DNA of 64,000 nt from Pseudomonas sp. Lineage in GTDB: Bacteria; Pseudomonadota; Gammaproteobacteria; Pseudomonadales; Pseudomonadaceae. The notes beneath the pieces are model-generated. The model was not told the origin of the DNA, ran no database searches, and saw only the letters and a program-made list of their open reading frames with translations. Below, one piece after another: positions 30,769 to 39,878 of the stretch (the first letter of the stretch is position 1; each line of letters opens with the position of its first letter). The stretch lies in assembly GCF_002796985.1 (NCBI RefSeq), contig NZ_PEKX01000023.1, positions 62,001 to 126,000 of the forward strand, in the 5' to 3' direction. The position numbers and the translations under genes are program-made.

Positions 30769-30951
30769 GCTGTCTCGTCCTGAAGCAACGCGTCCCGTCC
30801 TGACCAGGGCTTACGCCTTCGCCTCTATTTTCAGGAGAGCCCAGATGGCAGAAGGTTTGCGGCGCAGTCAGCGTGATTACACGCAGGCTTTTAAGGGGTA
30901 CGAAGCTGTCGATATCCATAACCAGGAACGGCCTCGCCTTTCCCTGAAATG

Positions 30952-30985
30952 CAAAACGCCCGATGACATGCATCGGGCGCTTTAA
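30952..30985 (-). terminator. Terminator-like hairpin between gltA and azoR
   Basis: AAAACGCCCGATG-ACA-TGCATCGGGCGCTTT is an inverted repeat with flanking A and T tracts, about 60 bp past the azoR stop. It probably ends the minus-strand azoR message. The interval 30769-30951 holds no gene that I can support. A 72-codon ORF at 30767-30985 ends inside this hairpin and has no family resemblance. Confidence 0.65.
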
Positions 30986-31042
30986 GGTCTGGTCACGGCC
31001 CTGAAAGGCGTAAGCCTATTTCAGGACTGGACAAGGCGTCAC

Positions 31043-31651
31043 TCAGGCAGCGGCGAACTGGCTGGCGATGCTCGCCTGGGCGCCAGCGATGGCGTTGCGG
31101 CGCGGTTCGTCACCGTAGGCCAGGCCTTCGGCACGGACCACCTCGATGTCGGTTATGCCGAGGAATTTCAGCACCAGTTCCAGGTAGTTCTCATGAGCCA
31201 CACCGGTAGGTTGACCCGCATGGATGCCGCCGGCGGTGGAGACGATGATCACCTTCTTGCCGCCAGCCAGGCCTTCCGAGCCGCTCTCGGTGTAGCGGAA
31301 AGTCTTCCCGGCCACCGCGATGCGATCGATCCAGGCTTTCAGCTGGCTGGGGATGGAGAAGTTGTACATCGGCGCGCCGATGACGATGGCGTCGGCAGCG
31401 AGGAACTCCTCGATGCTCTTCTCGCCCAGGGCGGCTTCGTGCTTCTGCGCGGCGTCGCGCAGCTCGGCGGGGGTGCCAGCGGCGACCAGGCTGGCGGAGG
31501 ACAGGTGGCTGATGGCGTCGGCGGCCAGGTCACGATAGGTGACCTTGGCGCCCGGCTCAGCGGCAGTCCAGGCAGCGACCAGTTCGGCGCTCAGTTGGCG
31601 GGAAGCCGAGTTGTCGCCAAGGATGCTCGAGTCGATGTGCAGCAGATTCAT
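31043..31651 (-). CDS. azoR: FMN-dependent NADH azoreductase AzoR
   Basis: This 202-residue flavodoxin-fold homodimeric quinone/azo reductase has the phosphate-binding [14 protein letters not shown] loop, the [16 protein letters not shown] motif contacting FMN and the conserved [10 protein letters not shown] chose the ATG at 31651 ([11 protein letters not shown]) because it begins the first beta strand; the 23-codon extension upstream is not conserved. It is divergent from a LysR-type gene 131 bp away, a typical arrangement for regulation by that LysR. Confidence 0.93.
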   Translation of the reverse strand: MNLLHIDSSILGDNSASRQLSAELVAAWTAAEPGAKVTYRDLAADAISHLSSASLVAAGTPAELRDAAQKHEAALGEKSIEEFLAADAIVIGAPMYNFSIPSQLKAWIDRIAVAGKTFRYTESGSEGLAGGKKVIIVSTAGGIHAGQPTGVAHENYLELVLKFLGITDIEVVRAEGLAYGDEPRRNAIAGAQASIASQFAAA

Positions 31652-31782
31652 GTGTGTTCTCCAGGAAAGGGGCCAAGTGGGTTGGCGGAGGGATTCGTCG
31701 TTGGAGGCAAGATTACGCATGTAGCCAATCCTCGATAAGTCGGCAAAAATGCAATGATTCGTCTCACCAGCAGGACAATCCC

Positions 31783-32688
31783 ATGCAGGACCTCAATGAC
31801 CTTTTCTATTTCGCCAAGGTGGTGGAAGCGGGTGGATTTGCCGCCGCCGGGCGCCTGCTGGGGTTGCCCAAGTCACGCCTGTCGCGACGTGTAGCGGAGC
31901 TGGAGGCGCGCCTGGATGTGCGGTTACTGCAACGCACTACCCGCAAACTGGCCCTCACCGACCTGGGAGAGCGCTATTACCGGCACTGCCAGGCGATGCT
32001 GGTGGAAGCGGAGATGGCCGATGAGGTGGCCGCGCAATTGAGCGCCGAGCCGCGCGGGCGGGTGAAGCTGTCGTGCCCGGTGGCGCTGGCGGAAACCTCG
32101 TTGAACGAGATGCTGCCGGGGTTCCTGGCAGCCTATCCGCAGGTGAACCTGGAACTGATGCTGACCAACCGCCGCGTCGATCTGCTCAACGAAAGCGTCG
32201 ACGTCGCGCTGCGCGTACGTGCACCGGGAGACGAAGACCTGTCGCTGATATCAAGGCGCCTGCGCCAGGCAAAAACCGCGCTGGTGGCCGCGCCGGCACT
32301 GCTCAAGGGGATCAAGCTGCGCACGCCGGAAGACCTGACCGCCCTGCCCGTCCTCGGCGCCATCGACAACGACCGGCGCGTGCACATGAAGCTGGTCGGT
32401 CCGCAAGGCGAGATAAAGGAAGTCGCCCTGGAGGCGCGCCTGGCGGTGGAAGACTTCAACCTGCGCAAGAACGTGGCGCTGGCGGGGCTGGGCGTGACGC
32501 TGCTGCCGCTGCACTATTGCACCGAAGAACTGGAGGACGGTCGCCTGGTGCGCGTGCTACCCGCCTGGAGCGAGCCGGAGGCCTACCTGCAGGCTGTGTA
32601 CCCGCACCGGCGCGGCATTCTGCCGGCGGTGCGGGCGTTGCTCGATTATCTCGAGGAAGGGTTTTCGAAAGACGACTGGCCTGTCTGA
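31783..32688 (+). CDS. LysR-type regulator, probably of azoR
   Basis: This 301-residue LysR regulator has an N-terminal winged helix ([39 protein letters not shown]) and a periplasmic-binding-protein-like effector domain. The start at 31783 gives the usual [10 protein letters not shown] beginning; the longer upstream frame reads through the azoR promoter region. Divergence from azoR suggests local control of a quinone or azo-compound response, as for other azoR-linked LysR genes. The effector is unknown. Confidence 0.9.
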   Translation: MQDLNDLFYFAKVVEAGGFAAAGRLLGLPKSRLSRRVAELEARLDVRLLQRTTRKLALTDLGERYYRHCQAMLVEAEMADEVAAQLSAEPRGRVKLSCPVALAETSLNEMLPGFLAAYPQVNLELMLTNRRVDLLNESVDVALRVRAPGDEDLSLISRRLRQAKTALVAAPALLKGIKLRTPEDLTALPVLGAIDNDRRVHMKLVGPQGEIKEVALEARLAVEDFNLRKNVALAGLGVTLLPLHYCTEELEDGRLVRVLPAWSEPEAYLQAVYPHRRGILPAVRALLDYLEEGFSKDDWPV

Positions 32689-32697
32689 AAAAGGCGT

Positions 32698-33414
32698 TTA
32701 ACCGGGGCTCGCACCCAGGCCCATCAGTGCGCCGATCCAGCCCAGCAGACGACCACCACTGAGCCAGTCGATCCAGAACAACTGGTGCAGCAGGACGATC
32801 GCCCAGAACACCAGCTGGAAGGACAGCTTGCGAGTCTTGTGGCGGAACACCTGTTGCGCGACAAAGGCGCCCGGCCAGCCGCCGAGCAGCTCCAGCAGAT
32901 GCAGACTCTGTTCAGGGGTGCGCCACTCGTTGCGCTCGGCGCTGCGCTTGTCGCGCCAGTAGGCGAAGAAGGCCAGCACGCTGAACACGGGATAGAGCAG
33001 CAGGAACCAAACGAAGTAGGCGTCCTTCAACCAGAGCACCGAGCCGATGACGGGCAACGCCAGCAGCACCGCCAGGGTCGCCAGCGCCCTGCCCAGCGAG
33101 CGCTTCGGCGCGCTGGGGAAGGCCACTTCGCGACCGCTGCGGGCACGCTCGCGGCTGGCTGGCGTGACGGGCTTGCGGCGAATCGCCGGGGTATCGATGG
33201 CCAGGCCGGCCAGGCGGGCATGGTCGGCGCGCGGGCGACCGTCCTTGCCGGTGCCTTCGACATAACAGACCTGGTCGCCCGCTTGTGGGCGGCGGTCGCC
33301 ACGGAAGTCGGAGATATGCAGGAAGACTTCCTTGCCACCCGATTGAGGGCTGATGAAACCAAAGCCCTTGTCGTCGTCCCAGCGGCTGATGGTGCCGTTC
33401 TTTTCCACGTTCAC
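32698..33414 (-). CDS. Cold-shock domain plus DUF1294 membrane protein
   Basis: This 238-residue fusion starts with a cold-shock domain at residues 1-65; KGFGFISPQSGGKEVFLHISDF holds the RNP-like motifs for single-stranded nucleic acid. A basic linker follows, and then a DUF1294 module with about four hydrophobic segments (LLALPVIGSVLWL, FVWFLLLYPVFSVLAFFAYW, LSFQLVFWAIVLLHQLFW) and the conserved KRSAERNEWRTPE and GGWPGAFVAQQVFRHKTRK. It looks like an inner-membrane protein with a cytoplasmic nucleic-acid-binding head. The function is unknown. It sits 11 bp downstream of uppP. Confidence 0.85.
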   Translation of the reverse strand: MNVEKNGTISRWDDDKGFGFISPQSGGKEVFLHISDFRGDRRPQAGDQVCYVEGTGKDGRPRADHARLAGLAIDTPAIRRKPVTPASRERARSGREVAFPSAPKRSLGRALATLAVLLALPVIGSVLWLKDAYFVWFLLLYPVFSVLAFFAYWRDKRSAERNEWRTPEQSLHLLELLGGWPGAFVAQQVFRHKTRKLSFQLVFWAIVLLHQLFWIDWLSGGRLLGWIGALMGLGASPG

Positions 33415-33425
33415 TCGCTTTCGGA

Positions 33426-34256
33426 TCAGGGTTTGACGCTGCTCCAGTCAATCAGGGCGAACTGCCAGGTTGCCAGGATCAGCAGGCCGAACACGATACG
33501 GTACCAGGCAAAGGCCGCATAGCTGTGGTTGGCAATGAACTTGAGCAGGCCACGCACGGCAATCATCGCGAAGATGAACGAGGTGACGAAGCCGATGGCG
33601 AATATCGGCAGGTCCGACGGCTGGAACACGTCACGGTACTTGTAGCCTGAGTAGACCGCGGCGCCGACCATGGTCGGCATGGCCAGGAAGAAGGAGAACT
33701 CGGTGGCCGCCTTGCGCGACAGGCCGAACAGCAGCCCGCCGATGATGGTCGCGCCGGAGCGCGAGGTGCCCGGGATCAGCGCCAGGCACTGGCAGCAGCC
33801 GACCTTCAGCGCTTCCTTCCAGGTCATGTCGTCAACGGTTTCGGCATGGATCACATGCTGGCGCTTCTCCGCCCAGAGCATCACCACGCCGCCCACCACC
33901 AGGGCGACAGCCACGGTGATCGGGTTGAACAGGTAGTGGTGGATGTAATCGGCGAAGGCCACGCCCAGCACCACGGCCGGGAAGAAAGCAATCAGCAGGT
34001 TGATGGTGAAGCGCTGCGCCTTGGGCTGGCTAGGCAAGCCGCAGACGATATCGATGATCTTGCGGCGGAACTCCCAGACCACGGCAAGAATGGCCGCCAG
34101 CTGGATGATTATATTGAAGGCTTCGGCACGTTCGCCGCCGAAACCGATGAGGTCCGCCACGATGATCTGGTGGCCGGTACTGGAGATCGGCAGGAACTCG
34201 GTAAGCCCCTCGACCACGCCAAGAAGGAAGGCCTGAAAGGCACTCCACAGATCCAT
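33426..34256 (-). CDS. uppP: Undecaprenyl-diphosphatase UppP (BacA)
   Basis: This 276-residue polytopic inner-membrane enzyme recycles undecaprenyl diphosphate to the monophosphate carrier used for peptidoglycan and O-antigen, and gives bacitracin resistance when abundant. Catalytic motifs are [14 protein letters not shown] near the N-terminus and [10 protein letters not shown] in the middle. The ATG at 34256 ([13 protein letters not shown]) follows a GGGGGAAG ribosome binding site. The open frame reaches 67 codons further upstream, but those residues are Arg-rich and unlike UppP. Confidence 0.95.
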   Translation of the reverse strand: MDLWSAFQAFLLGVVEGLTEFLPISSTGHQIIVADLIGFGGERAEAFNIIIQLAAILAVVWEFRRKIIDIVCGLPSQPKAQRFTINLLIAFFPAVVLGVAFADYIHHYLFNPITVAVALVVGGVVMLWAEKRQHVIHAETVDDMTWKEALKVGCCQCLALIPGTSRSGATIIGGLLFGLSRKAATEFSFFLAMPTMVGAAVYSGYKYRDVFQPSDLPIFAIGFVTSFIFAMIAVRGLLKFIANHSYAAFAWYRIVFGLLILATWQFALIDWSSVKP

Positions 34257-34769
34257 ACTACTTCCCCCGCGAGGCACATCGGCTCGCATTCTTCTAATGG
34301 TTTTACTCCGCTGCCTGCTCCTGGCGCGCAAGCGCCGCAGCGGCGTCGGCATGCTAATGCATTGGCTGCTGATCGCTACGAAATTCACAAAAATTTCTCT
34401 TCCGCGGCGTGGGCAGCGGAAGCGTTGGCACTTCGGCAAAAATGACCTGCCGTCCATCGCCAGGCAGATGCAGACAACCGCTATCCGAGCAGGTTCGCGC
34501 CATCATGCAAAATGCCTAATTCATTGAAAAGCGTGCAGTACTTCCGTACCAGAAAGCCTACAAACCACTTCCCTGTGTTAGCCCGGCGAAACACTCGACT
34601 CGCCGCAAACGCCTGCACCTTGCGGCTCAACCTCCCCCATCCAAAGTTGTGTATCAGGCGTGCAACAGAATTCGCTGAATCAGTGCTCCGGGCCCCGTGC
34701 TAGGGCCTGCGGCCTGATTTCGTACGCCAGCCCTGTATCAACGCCGAGACACATGCTCCGTGGTGGCTC
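34257..34769. other. Gene-free gap between uppP and the fap operon
   Basis: About 510 bp, less GC-rich than the surroundings, contain no ORF that I can support. They should include the uppP promoter on the minus strand and, at the right end, upstream activating sequences for fapA. I see no REP unit here. Confidence 0.5.
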
Positions 34770-34788
34770 ACATGGCCTAGCGCCATGT
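34770..34788 (+). promoter_or_regulatory. Inverted repeat, candidate activator site of the fap promoter
   Basis: ACATGGC-CTAGC-GCCATGT is a perfect 7-bp inverted repeat centred about 60 bp before the -24 position of the fap sigma-54 promoter. Symmetrical sites like this are typical for Fis-type HTH enhancer-binding proteins, though they usually lie 80-200 bp upstream. Confidence 0.4.
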
Positions 34789-34816
34789 CATTGATTCTCA
34801 ATAGCTGATTAAAAGC

Positions 34817-34830
34817 GGCACGCCCCCTGC
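34817..34830 (+). promoter_or_regulatory. Sigma-54 (-24/-12) promoter of fapABCDEF
   Basis: CGGCACGCCCCCTGCT contains GG (34817-34818) and GC (34829-34830) with exactly 10 bp between, close to the TGGCACG-N4-TTGC consensus. The start of transcription would be near 34842, giving a 40-nt leader with AAGGAA 8 bp before the fapA ATG. An RpoN-dependent activator gene lies at the far end of the same operon region. Confidence 0.7.
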
Positions 34831-34883
34831 TCCACCTTGGTACCGCTGGCTAGGGCACAGCGCACCAAGAAGGAACCGCCATC

Positions 34884-35336
34884 ATGGGGAACATCGACTC
34901 ACGGATAGTCGGCATTTTCGTCACGCTTGCTTGCAGCGCGGCCAGCATACCGCTGTGCCCGATCGTCCAGGCTGGCGACGGCACCATCGTCCTGCAGCGC
35001 CAGGTGCAACCACGTGTCGCCACCCGGCCGACCGACATTCCCGACCCGAACCCGATCACCGTCAATCCCAACATCTCCGAGCAGATCGTGCGTCAGACCG
35101 GCAACGCCGAGCTGAACGACAGCGACTTTGCCGGCGTCACCAGCGGCTCCAGCCTGCAGCGGCACATCCTGCCCGGCGGCCAACTGGTGGGCATGGATAA
35201 CGGCGCCAACCAGACCTTGAACGGCAATGGCATGGGCGCCGGCGCGGCTGGCGGCGGTGCGGGTATATCCAACTCAGTGAACCGTACCGTCCAGCAGGGA
35301 CTTTCTCCCTTGCGCATGCTGACGGGGGATCGTTGA
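34884..35336 (+). CDS. fapA: Functional amyloid system protein FapA
   Basis: This is the first gene of the fap operon, encoding a 150-residue exported protein. The signal peptide runs to about SIPLCPIVQA. The mature part has a Pro/Asn stretch (PTDIPDPNPITVNPNISEQIV), a Gly-rich tail (GMGAGAAGGGAGISNSVNRTV) and a QLVGMDNGANQTLNGN segment resembling half an amyloid repeat. In characterised pseudomonads FapA is a minor, chaperone-like component that influences fibre formation by FapB/FapC. The gene is recognised mainly from operon position and composition. Confidence 0.88.
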   Translation: MGNIDSRIVGIFVTLACSAASIPLCPIVQAGDGTIVLQRQVQPRVATRPTDIPDPNPITVNPNISEQIVRQTGNAELNDSDFAGVTSGSSLQRHILPGGQLVGMDNGANQTLNGNGMGAGAAGGGAGISNSVNRTVQQGLSPLRMLTGDR

Positions 35337-35337
35337 G

Positions 35338-35916
35338 ATGAACGCCCGCCTGCTCGCTCTGCCCCTTCTGTTCTGTAGCGCCACGGCCTTCGCCGCCGAC
35401 CCCTCGACCGTCAACAACGCCAGTATCGACAGCGCGGTGCGCAACTACCGTGGCGTCGCCAGCATCAACCAGGCCGCCGGCGACTCCCAGCAGCAGGCCA
35501 ACGGCCGTGCCATCGCCATCGGCAGCAATGCACAGGCCACCACCCAGTTCCGCCAGACGGTCAACGCCAGCGTCGACCTCAACCAGGCCGCGTCCGCCAG
35601 CATCACCGGCAATGCCTTCACCAACGGCAACGGCGCACTGGGCGTGAACCAGGCCGCCGGGGCTGCCAACCAGCAAGTGAACGCCATGCGGATCAGCGTC
35701 AGCGCTGTCCCGCAGAGCGTCGATGACAGCGTGCTTTCCCAGCAGAACGTCGCGCTGCCAGTGAACTCAGGCTCGATGGATTCCACCACGGGTAGCCGGC
35801 AGGTCGTCACCAGCGACCAGGCCTTTGCCGGCAGCCGGGGTGTCGTCCAGATGAGCCAGAGCGCCGGGGTCGGCAATCGCATTGCCAACACCCTGAGCAT
35901 CCGGGTCGCGGACTGA
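35338..35916 (+). CDS. fapB: Amyloid nucleator FapB
   Basis: This 192-residue exported amyloid-like protein has a signal peptide ending ATAFA-ADPS. Three imperfect repeats with the Fap pattern are present: VASINQAAGDSQQQAN, GALGVNQAAGAANQQVN and VVQMSQSAGVGNRIAN. Each has the alternating hydrophobic/N-Q-A-A-G stretch expected to stack as beta arches. In the family FapB is the minor fibre subunit that seeds FapC. The ATG lies one base beyond the fapA stop, so the two are coupled. Confidence 0.92.
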   Translation: MNARLLALPLLFCSATAFAADPSTVNNASIDSAVRNYRGVASINQAAGDSQQQANGRAIAIGSNAQATTQFRQTVNASVDLNQAASASITGNAFTNGNGALGVNQAAGAANQQVNAMRISVSAVPQSVDDSVLSQQNVALPVNSGSMDSTTGSRQVVTSDQAFAGSRGVVQMSQSAGVGNRIANTLSIRVAD

Positions 35917-35971
35917 CCCAAGCCAACTCAAATAACACTAGACACGCCAAACAAAGCAAAGGAGATACACC

Positions 35972-36991
35972 ATGAAACCGTCAATGGCTCTGAAGCCGCT
36001 GGTTTTCGCTGTCGCAGCGATCATGGCTGTAGCTGTGCAAGCGGATAACCGCAATGGTAATGGTCATGGAAACGGGCATGGCAATGGCCACGGCAATGGT
36101 CACGGTCATGAACAACATCAACCCAAGCCTCCCTACGATCCCTACAAGGACCCACGGATCGAGGCAGGCGCCAGCGCAACGGTGGAAGACACCCAGGAAA
36201 GCAGCGACAACACCGTGGTGAACATGGGCACCAAGAACAACGCGACAGTCGACGGATCGTTGGGGAACGCATCCGGTAACGTGGGCGTCAACGTGGCCGC
36301 CGGCGACATGAACCAACAGGCCAACGCTGCTGCTCTGGCGACTGCCGATGAGAAGTTCATCTTCGGTACCGCCTATGCGTCGACCGATGTGACCCAGAAC
36401 AACACGGATAACCGGGCCTTGAACCTCTCCACCACCAACAAGGCGTCGCTGAACAACTCCGGTAGCAACTCCTCCGGGAACATCGGCATCAACATCACCT
36501 CGGGCAACTACAACCAGCAGAAAAACGACATGGCAGCCGCCGTGTCCGGTGGTCGTAGTGCTGACTCCTACAGTGGCGCCACCCAGACATCCAGTGGCAA
36601 CACCGTGGGCAACGTGGCCTTCCTGACTTACGAGAAGGAAACCCTGCGTTCCAGCTTCAGCGCCCATGGCACCTACAAGGGCGCAGGTGCAGGGTACGTG
36701 GTCGACGAGTCGGGCCGTGGCGGTCATGACGACAGCCGTAACAGCGGCGGCAGCAAAACCGACAAGGACCCACTGTTCTTCGTCGAGGCTGGCACTGTTG
36801 ACCTCAGAGGCCAGGCCACCTATCAGGTGCTGATCCCCACCGGTTGGAAAGACCCGGTGCGCAACGATGCATCCATCAACAACTCGCTCAACAACGTGTC
36901 GGGCAACCTGGGCGCGAACGTTGCGGCTGGCGTAGGCAACCAGCAGAGCAACTCGCTGTCCATCGCCGCAGGCTGCAAATCCTGCCTGTAA
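35972..36991 (+). CDS. fapC: Major functional amyloid subunit FapC
   Basis: This 339-residue exported protein forms the bulk of extracellular Fap fibrils that stiffen biofilms. The signal peptide ends near AVAVQA-D (residue 24). Three amyloid repeats are at about 89-118, 157-185 and 298-327, each with N-x-S/A-G-N-x-G-x-N-x-x-x-G-x-x-NQQ-x-N. Linker 1 is short and linker 2 is about 110 residues. The C-terminal C335-K-S-C338 is the CxxC known from FapC proteins. Residues 27-46 are an unusual N-G-H-G tract with six His. A hairpin follows the stop directly. Confidence 0.95.
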   Translation: MKPSMALKPLVFAVAAIMAVAVQADNRNGNGHGNGHGNGHGNGHGHEQHQPKPPYDPYKDPRIEAGASATVEDTQESSDNTVVNMGTKNNATVDGSLGNASGNVGVNVAAGDMNQQANAAALATADEKFIFGTAYASTDVTQNNTDNRALNLSTTNKASLNNSGSNSSGNIGINITSGNYNQQKNDMAAAVSGGRSADSYSGATQTSSGNTVGNVAFLTYEKETLRSSFSAHGTYKGAGAGYVVDESGRGGHDDSRNSGGSKTDKDPLFFVEAGTVDLRGQATYQVLIPTGWKDPVRNDASINNSLNNVSGNLGANVAAGVGNQQSNSLSIAAGCKSCL

Positions 36992-37010
36992 GCGACACGG
37001 CGTAGCACCT

Positions 37011-37034
37011 GGAGGCTCCGGCGACGGAGCCTCC
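37011..37034 (+). promoter_or_regulatory. Hairpin directly after fapC (GNRA loop)
   Basis: GGAGGCTCCG-GCGA-CGGAGCCTCC is a perfect 10-bp stem capped by a GCGA tetraloop, 20 bp after the fapC stop and 33 bp before fapD. It is followed by TTCTCC, not a T-run, so it looks like a partial terminator or 3' stabiliser. Confidence 0.7.
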
Positions 37035-37066
37035 TTCTCCTGAGCCCCCCTCAAGGCGTCACGATC

Positions 37067-37747
37067 ATGCGTACGTCCGCCCTGCTTTTGCTCGCCCTTT
37101 TCTCGCTCACGGCGCAGGCCGCGCAACTTCCGTTCGCCATTCTTCCCGGCGGATCGATGGCCTACAAGCACGTCGAGAGCATCCGCGAGCGCAAGTTCAG
37201 CAATCTGGTCCAGCAGAAGACCGACTTCAGCTGCGGTGCCGCCGCGCTGGCGACGATCCTCCGCCAGGCCTACGCGCTGGACGTGGACGAGGAGTTCGTG
37301 ATCAAGGGCATGCTGGTCCGGGCCGACCCGGACCTGGTGCGCACCCAGGGTTTTTCGATGCTCGACATGAAGACGTACCTGGAAGGCATCGGCATGCGCG
37401 CACGCGGATACCGAATTCCCGCGGCATCTCTGGAGAAGCTGACGATCCCGGTGATAGTGCTGATGGATATTCGTGGCTACAAACACTTCGTCGTGATGCA
37501 ACGCGCCTATAAAGGCTACGTCTACATCGGCGACCCAGTGCTGGGCCACAAGCGCTTCACTCAGGAAGATTTTCTCAAAGGCTGGAACGGCATCATCTTT
37601 GCCGTCATCGGTCCGGGCTACCAACAGGCCAACGCGCTGATGAGCCCACCCGACCCTCTGACGGCCAGGGACCGAATCAATGCGTTCAGCCCGGTCAAGG
37701 ATGCGGAGCTCATGGAATTCGGCTTCATCCAGAGCGACTTCCTCTAA
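37067..37747 (+). CDS. fapD: C39-like peptidase FapD
   Basis: This 226-residue periplasmic protein has a signal peptide (MRTSALLLLALFSLTAQA) and a papain-like C39 peptidase fold. The catalytic triad can be placed at C56 (QKTDFSCGAAALATIL), H140 (GYKHFVV) and D156 (YIGDPVLG), as in bacteriocin-leader peptidases. In Fap systems FapD is needed for export, presumably by processing a component such as FapA, FapE or FapF, but its substrate is not established. The C-terminal ~40 residues after FAVIGPGY extend past the core fold. Confidence 0.92.
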   Translation: MRTSALLLLALFSLTAQAAQLPFAILPGGSMAYKHVESIRERKFSNLVQQKTDFSCGAAALATILRQAYALDVDEEFVIKGMLVRADPDLVRTQGFSMLDMKTYLEGIGMRARGYRIPAASLEKLTIPVIVLMDIRGYKHFVVMQRAYKGYVYIGDPVLGHKRFTQEDFLKGWNGIIFAVIGPGYQQANALMSPPDPLTARDRINAFSPVKDAELMEFGFIQSDFL

Positions 37748-37793
37748 AGACCGCACAAGAACGGAAGGCAGGAATCCTTCCGGGAGAACCCCA

Positions 37794-38531
37794 ATGAAAG
37801 TGATCCCGCTGCTTGCCGCCACCTGCATAGTGGCCTGCCTGCCGGTCCAGGCGGAAAGCATCTTCAAGCCGATCGAGTTGAAGGACCAGGAACTGGCCCA
37901 ACTTCGCGGCAAATACGTGATGCCTGGCCGGGTCATCAGCTTCGGTATTGTCATGAGCAGTACCTGGAAGAACGCCGTGGGCGACAACATCGGCGCCAGG
38001 GTCAGCATGCAGATCCAGGAATCCACCATCAAACCGCAGTTCTATGTCACCACCATCGATGAGAAGAGCAACGCTCCAGCACCGGCCGCAGGCACCGGCA
38101 CCGTCACCGGTGGCGCCGGCCTCAATCAGACTCAGGGCGTCACCCAGAGCGTCCGGGCCGCCGGTGATTACAACAGCGCGTCGAACAACGTCAGCATCGA
38201 CGTGAAAGAAGCCAACCAGGCACCCGTCGTGGCCCAGGAGAGCACGCCACTGAACAATACGCCGATCTCCGCCAGCAACGGCGCTGGCACCGTCAGCGTG
38301 ACGCCTGGCAATGGAGGCATCCAACTCGCGATCAACGCCAACGGCCAGGGCGCCGCCATGCAGCAACTGGCCGCCGGCGGGCTGCTCCAGGCCGTGCAGA
38401 TGGTGGGTGGAAATAATGCCGTCAAAAACCAGGCACAGCTAAGCGTGGTCCTGAAAAACAACCTTCCGTCGTCTGGAGCGCTCGACTGCAACCTTGACCA
38501 GCTCAAAGGGCTTCGCACCATGGGTATGTGA
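37794..38531 (+). CDS. fapE: Fap fibre-associated protein FapE
   Basis: This 245-residue exported protein has a signal peptide (MKVIPLLAATCIVACLPVQA). After a conserved head (ELAQLRGKYVMPGRVISFGIVMSSTW) it contains a GAGLNQTQGVTQSVRAAGDYNSASNNVSID segment resembling a Fap repeat, and ends with a SGALDCNLDQLKGL motif including one Cys. FapE is a minor, extracellular component in characterised systems. The ATG at 37794 is preceded by GGGAG; the frame opens earlier within the fapD 3' end, which I discount. Confidence 0.9.
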   Translation: MKVIPLLAATCIVACLPVQAESIFKPIELKDQELAQLRGKYVMPGRVISFGIVMSSTWKNAVGDNIGARVSMQIQESTIKPQFYVTTIDEKSNAPAPAAGTGTVTGGAGLNQTQGVTQSVRAAGDYNSASNNVSIDVKEANQAPVVAQESTPLNNTPISASNGAGTVSVTPGNGGIQLAINANGQGAAMQQLAAGGLLQAVQMVGGNNAVKNQAQLSVVLKNNLPSSGALDCNLDQLKGLRTMGM

Positions 38532-38583
38532 TCTACGCTCCAGTGCGACTGTGAGGTCCAACCTATAAGAAGGACAGCGCGCC

Positions 38584-39858
38584 ATGCACCGATCGCTATC
38601 GCTAGGAACTGCAATCTGTGTATCCGCCTTACTCCCCTCGACCTTCGCCGCCGCGGCGACGGAAGCCGAGGTGGAGACGTTGAAACAGGAACTGCTCGAG
38701 CTCAAGCAGCGCTACGAGGCACAGCAGAAGGCACTGATGGTGCTCGAGCAACGGGTCAGGCAAGTGGAAGAAGCACCCGCCACACCCGCCCAGCCCAAGC
38801 GCCTGGTCACTTCCACCGGCAAGCCGACACCCCCCGGAACCGGTAATACCGTGGCCTCCAGTGGCAGTTCCTACGGCGAATCGCTCAAGGACGACGCCGG
38901 CCCGCCCAAGAGTGTGGAGAACCTCTACGACGAGGCCAGTGGATTCTTCGGCAACGGCGCCTTCAGCTTCGAGACGGGCATCACCTATACCCACTACGAC
39001 ACCAAGCAGTTGATCCTCAACGGCTTCCTGGCGCTGGACACCATCTTCCTGGGCAACATCGGCGTGGACAACATCAACGCCGACAACTGGACCCTGGACC
39101 TGACCGGACGCTACAACTGGAACAACCGCTGGCAGTTCGACATAAACGCCCCCGTGGTGTACCGCGAAAGTACCTTCGAATCGGCCGGCGCCGGCAACTC
39201 CACGGCGCAGTCCACCGACGAAACCGTGACCCGCGACCCGACCCTGGGCGACGTCAATGTCGGCATCGCCTACAAGTTCATGGACGAAACCGAGTCGCGT
39301 CCCGACGCGGTGGTCAGCCTGCGGATCAAGGCCCCAACCGGCAAGGAGCCCTACGGCATCAAGCTCAAGCGCGCCTCGGACAACGACAACCTCAACGTGC
39401 CCGAGTCCCTGCCCACCGGCAACGGCGTCTGGTCGGTCACCCCTGGCATCTCGCTGGTCAAGACCGTCGACCCGGCCGTGCTGTTCGGCAGTTTCTCCTA
39501 CACCTACAACATGGAGGAATCCTTCGACGACATCAGCCCTACCCAGGGCGTGAAGCAGAAAGGCAAGGTCGACCTCGGCGACTGGTTCCAGATCGGTGCG
39601 GGCGTGGCCTTCGCCCTCAACGAGAAAACCAGCATGTCGTTCTCCTTCTCCGACCTGATCGCCAAGAAGAGCAAGATCAAGGCCGACGGCGGCGACTGGA
39701 CCACCGTCACCGGCAGCGACGCCAACGCGGCGTACTTCAACTGGGGCCTGACTTACGCCTGGAGCCCCAACCTGACCATCGTGCCGAACCTGTCCATCGG
39801 CATCTCGCCGGATGCGCCGGATTTCAGCTTCAGCGTGAAATTCCCGTATTACTTCTGA
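38584..39858 (+). CDS. fapF: Outer membrane Fap secretion channel FapF
   Basis: This 424-residue outer membrane beta-barrel exports Fap subunits. The signal peptide ends near FAAAA. Residues ~27-65 form a coiled coil ([30 protein letters not shown]), known from FapF as a periplasmic trimerising or gating element. A low-complexity plug linker follows, and then the 12-strand barrel from about residue 120 with many alternating aromatic strands, ending FSVKFPYYF with the terminal Phe for BAM. It is the last gene of the operon, with a terminator 20 bp downstream. Confidence 0.94.
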   Translation: MHRSLSLGTAICVSALLPSTFAAAATEAEVETLKQELLELKQRYEAQQKALMVLEQRVRQVEEAPATPAQPKRLVTSTGKPTPPGTGNTVASSGSSYGESLKDDAGPPKSVENLYDEASGFFGNGAFSFETGITYTHYDTKQLILNGFLALDTIFLGNIGVDNINADNWTLDLTGRYNWNNRWQFDINAPVVYRESTFESAGAGNSTAQSTDETVTRDPTLGDVNVGIAYKFMDETESRPDAVVSLRIKAPTGKEPYGIKLKRASDNDNLNVPESLPTGNGVWSVTPGISLVKTVDPAVLFGSFSYTYNMEESFDDISPTQGVKQKGKVDLGDWFQIGAGVAFALNEKTSMSFSFSDLIAKKSKIKADGGDWTTVTGSDANAAYFNWGLTYAWSPNLTIVPNLSIGISPDAPDFSFSVKFPYYF

Positions 39859-39878
39859 CGGCTCGGCTGTCCACATGC

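Noticed and set aside
30767..30985. 72-codon ORF after gltA
   Set aside because: It begins at the gltA terminator and ends within another terminator-like hairpin; no RBS at the first ATG and no family resemblance.
36048..36112. Possible CRISPR-like short tandem repeat
   Set aside because: The repeat is 6-12 bp, in frame, and encodes the NGHG tract of FapC; no spacer structure or cas gene is present.
35981..38032. 683-codon minus-strand open frame opposite fapC-fapE
   Set aside because: It is antisense to the fap operon, spans several gene junctions, and has no start context or domain.
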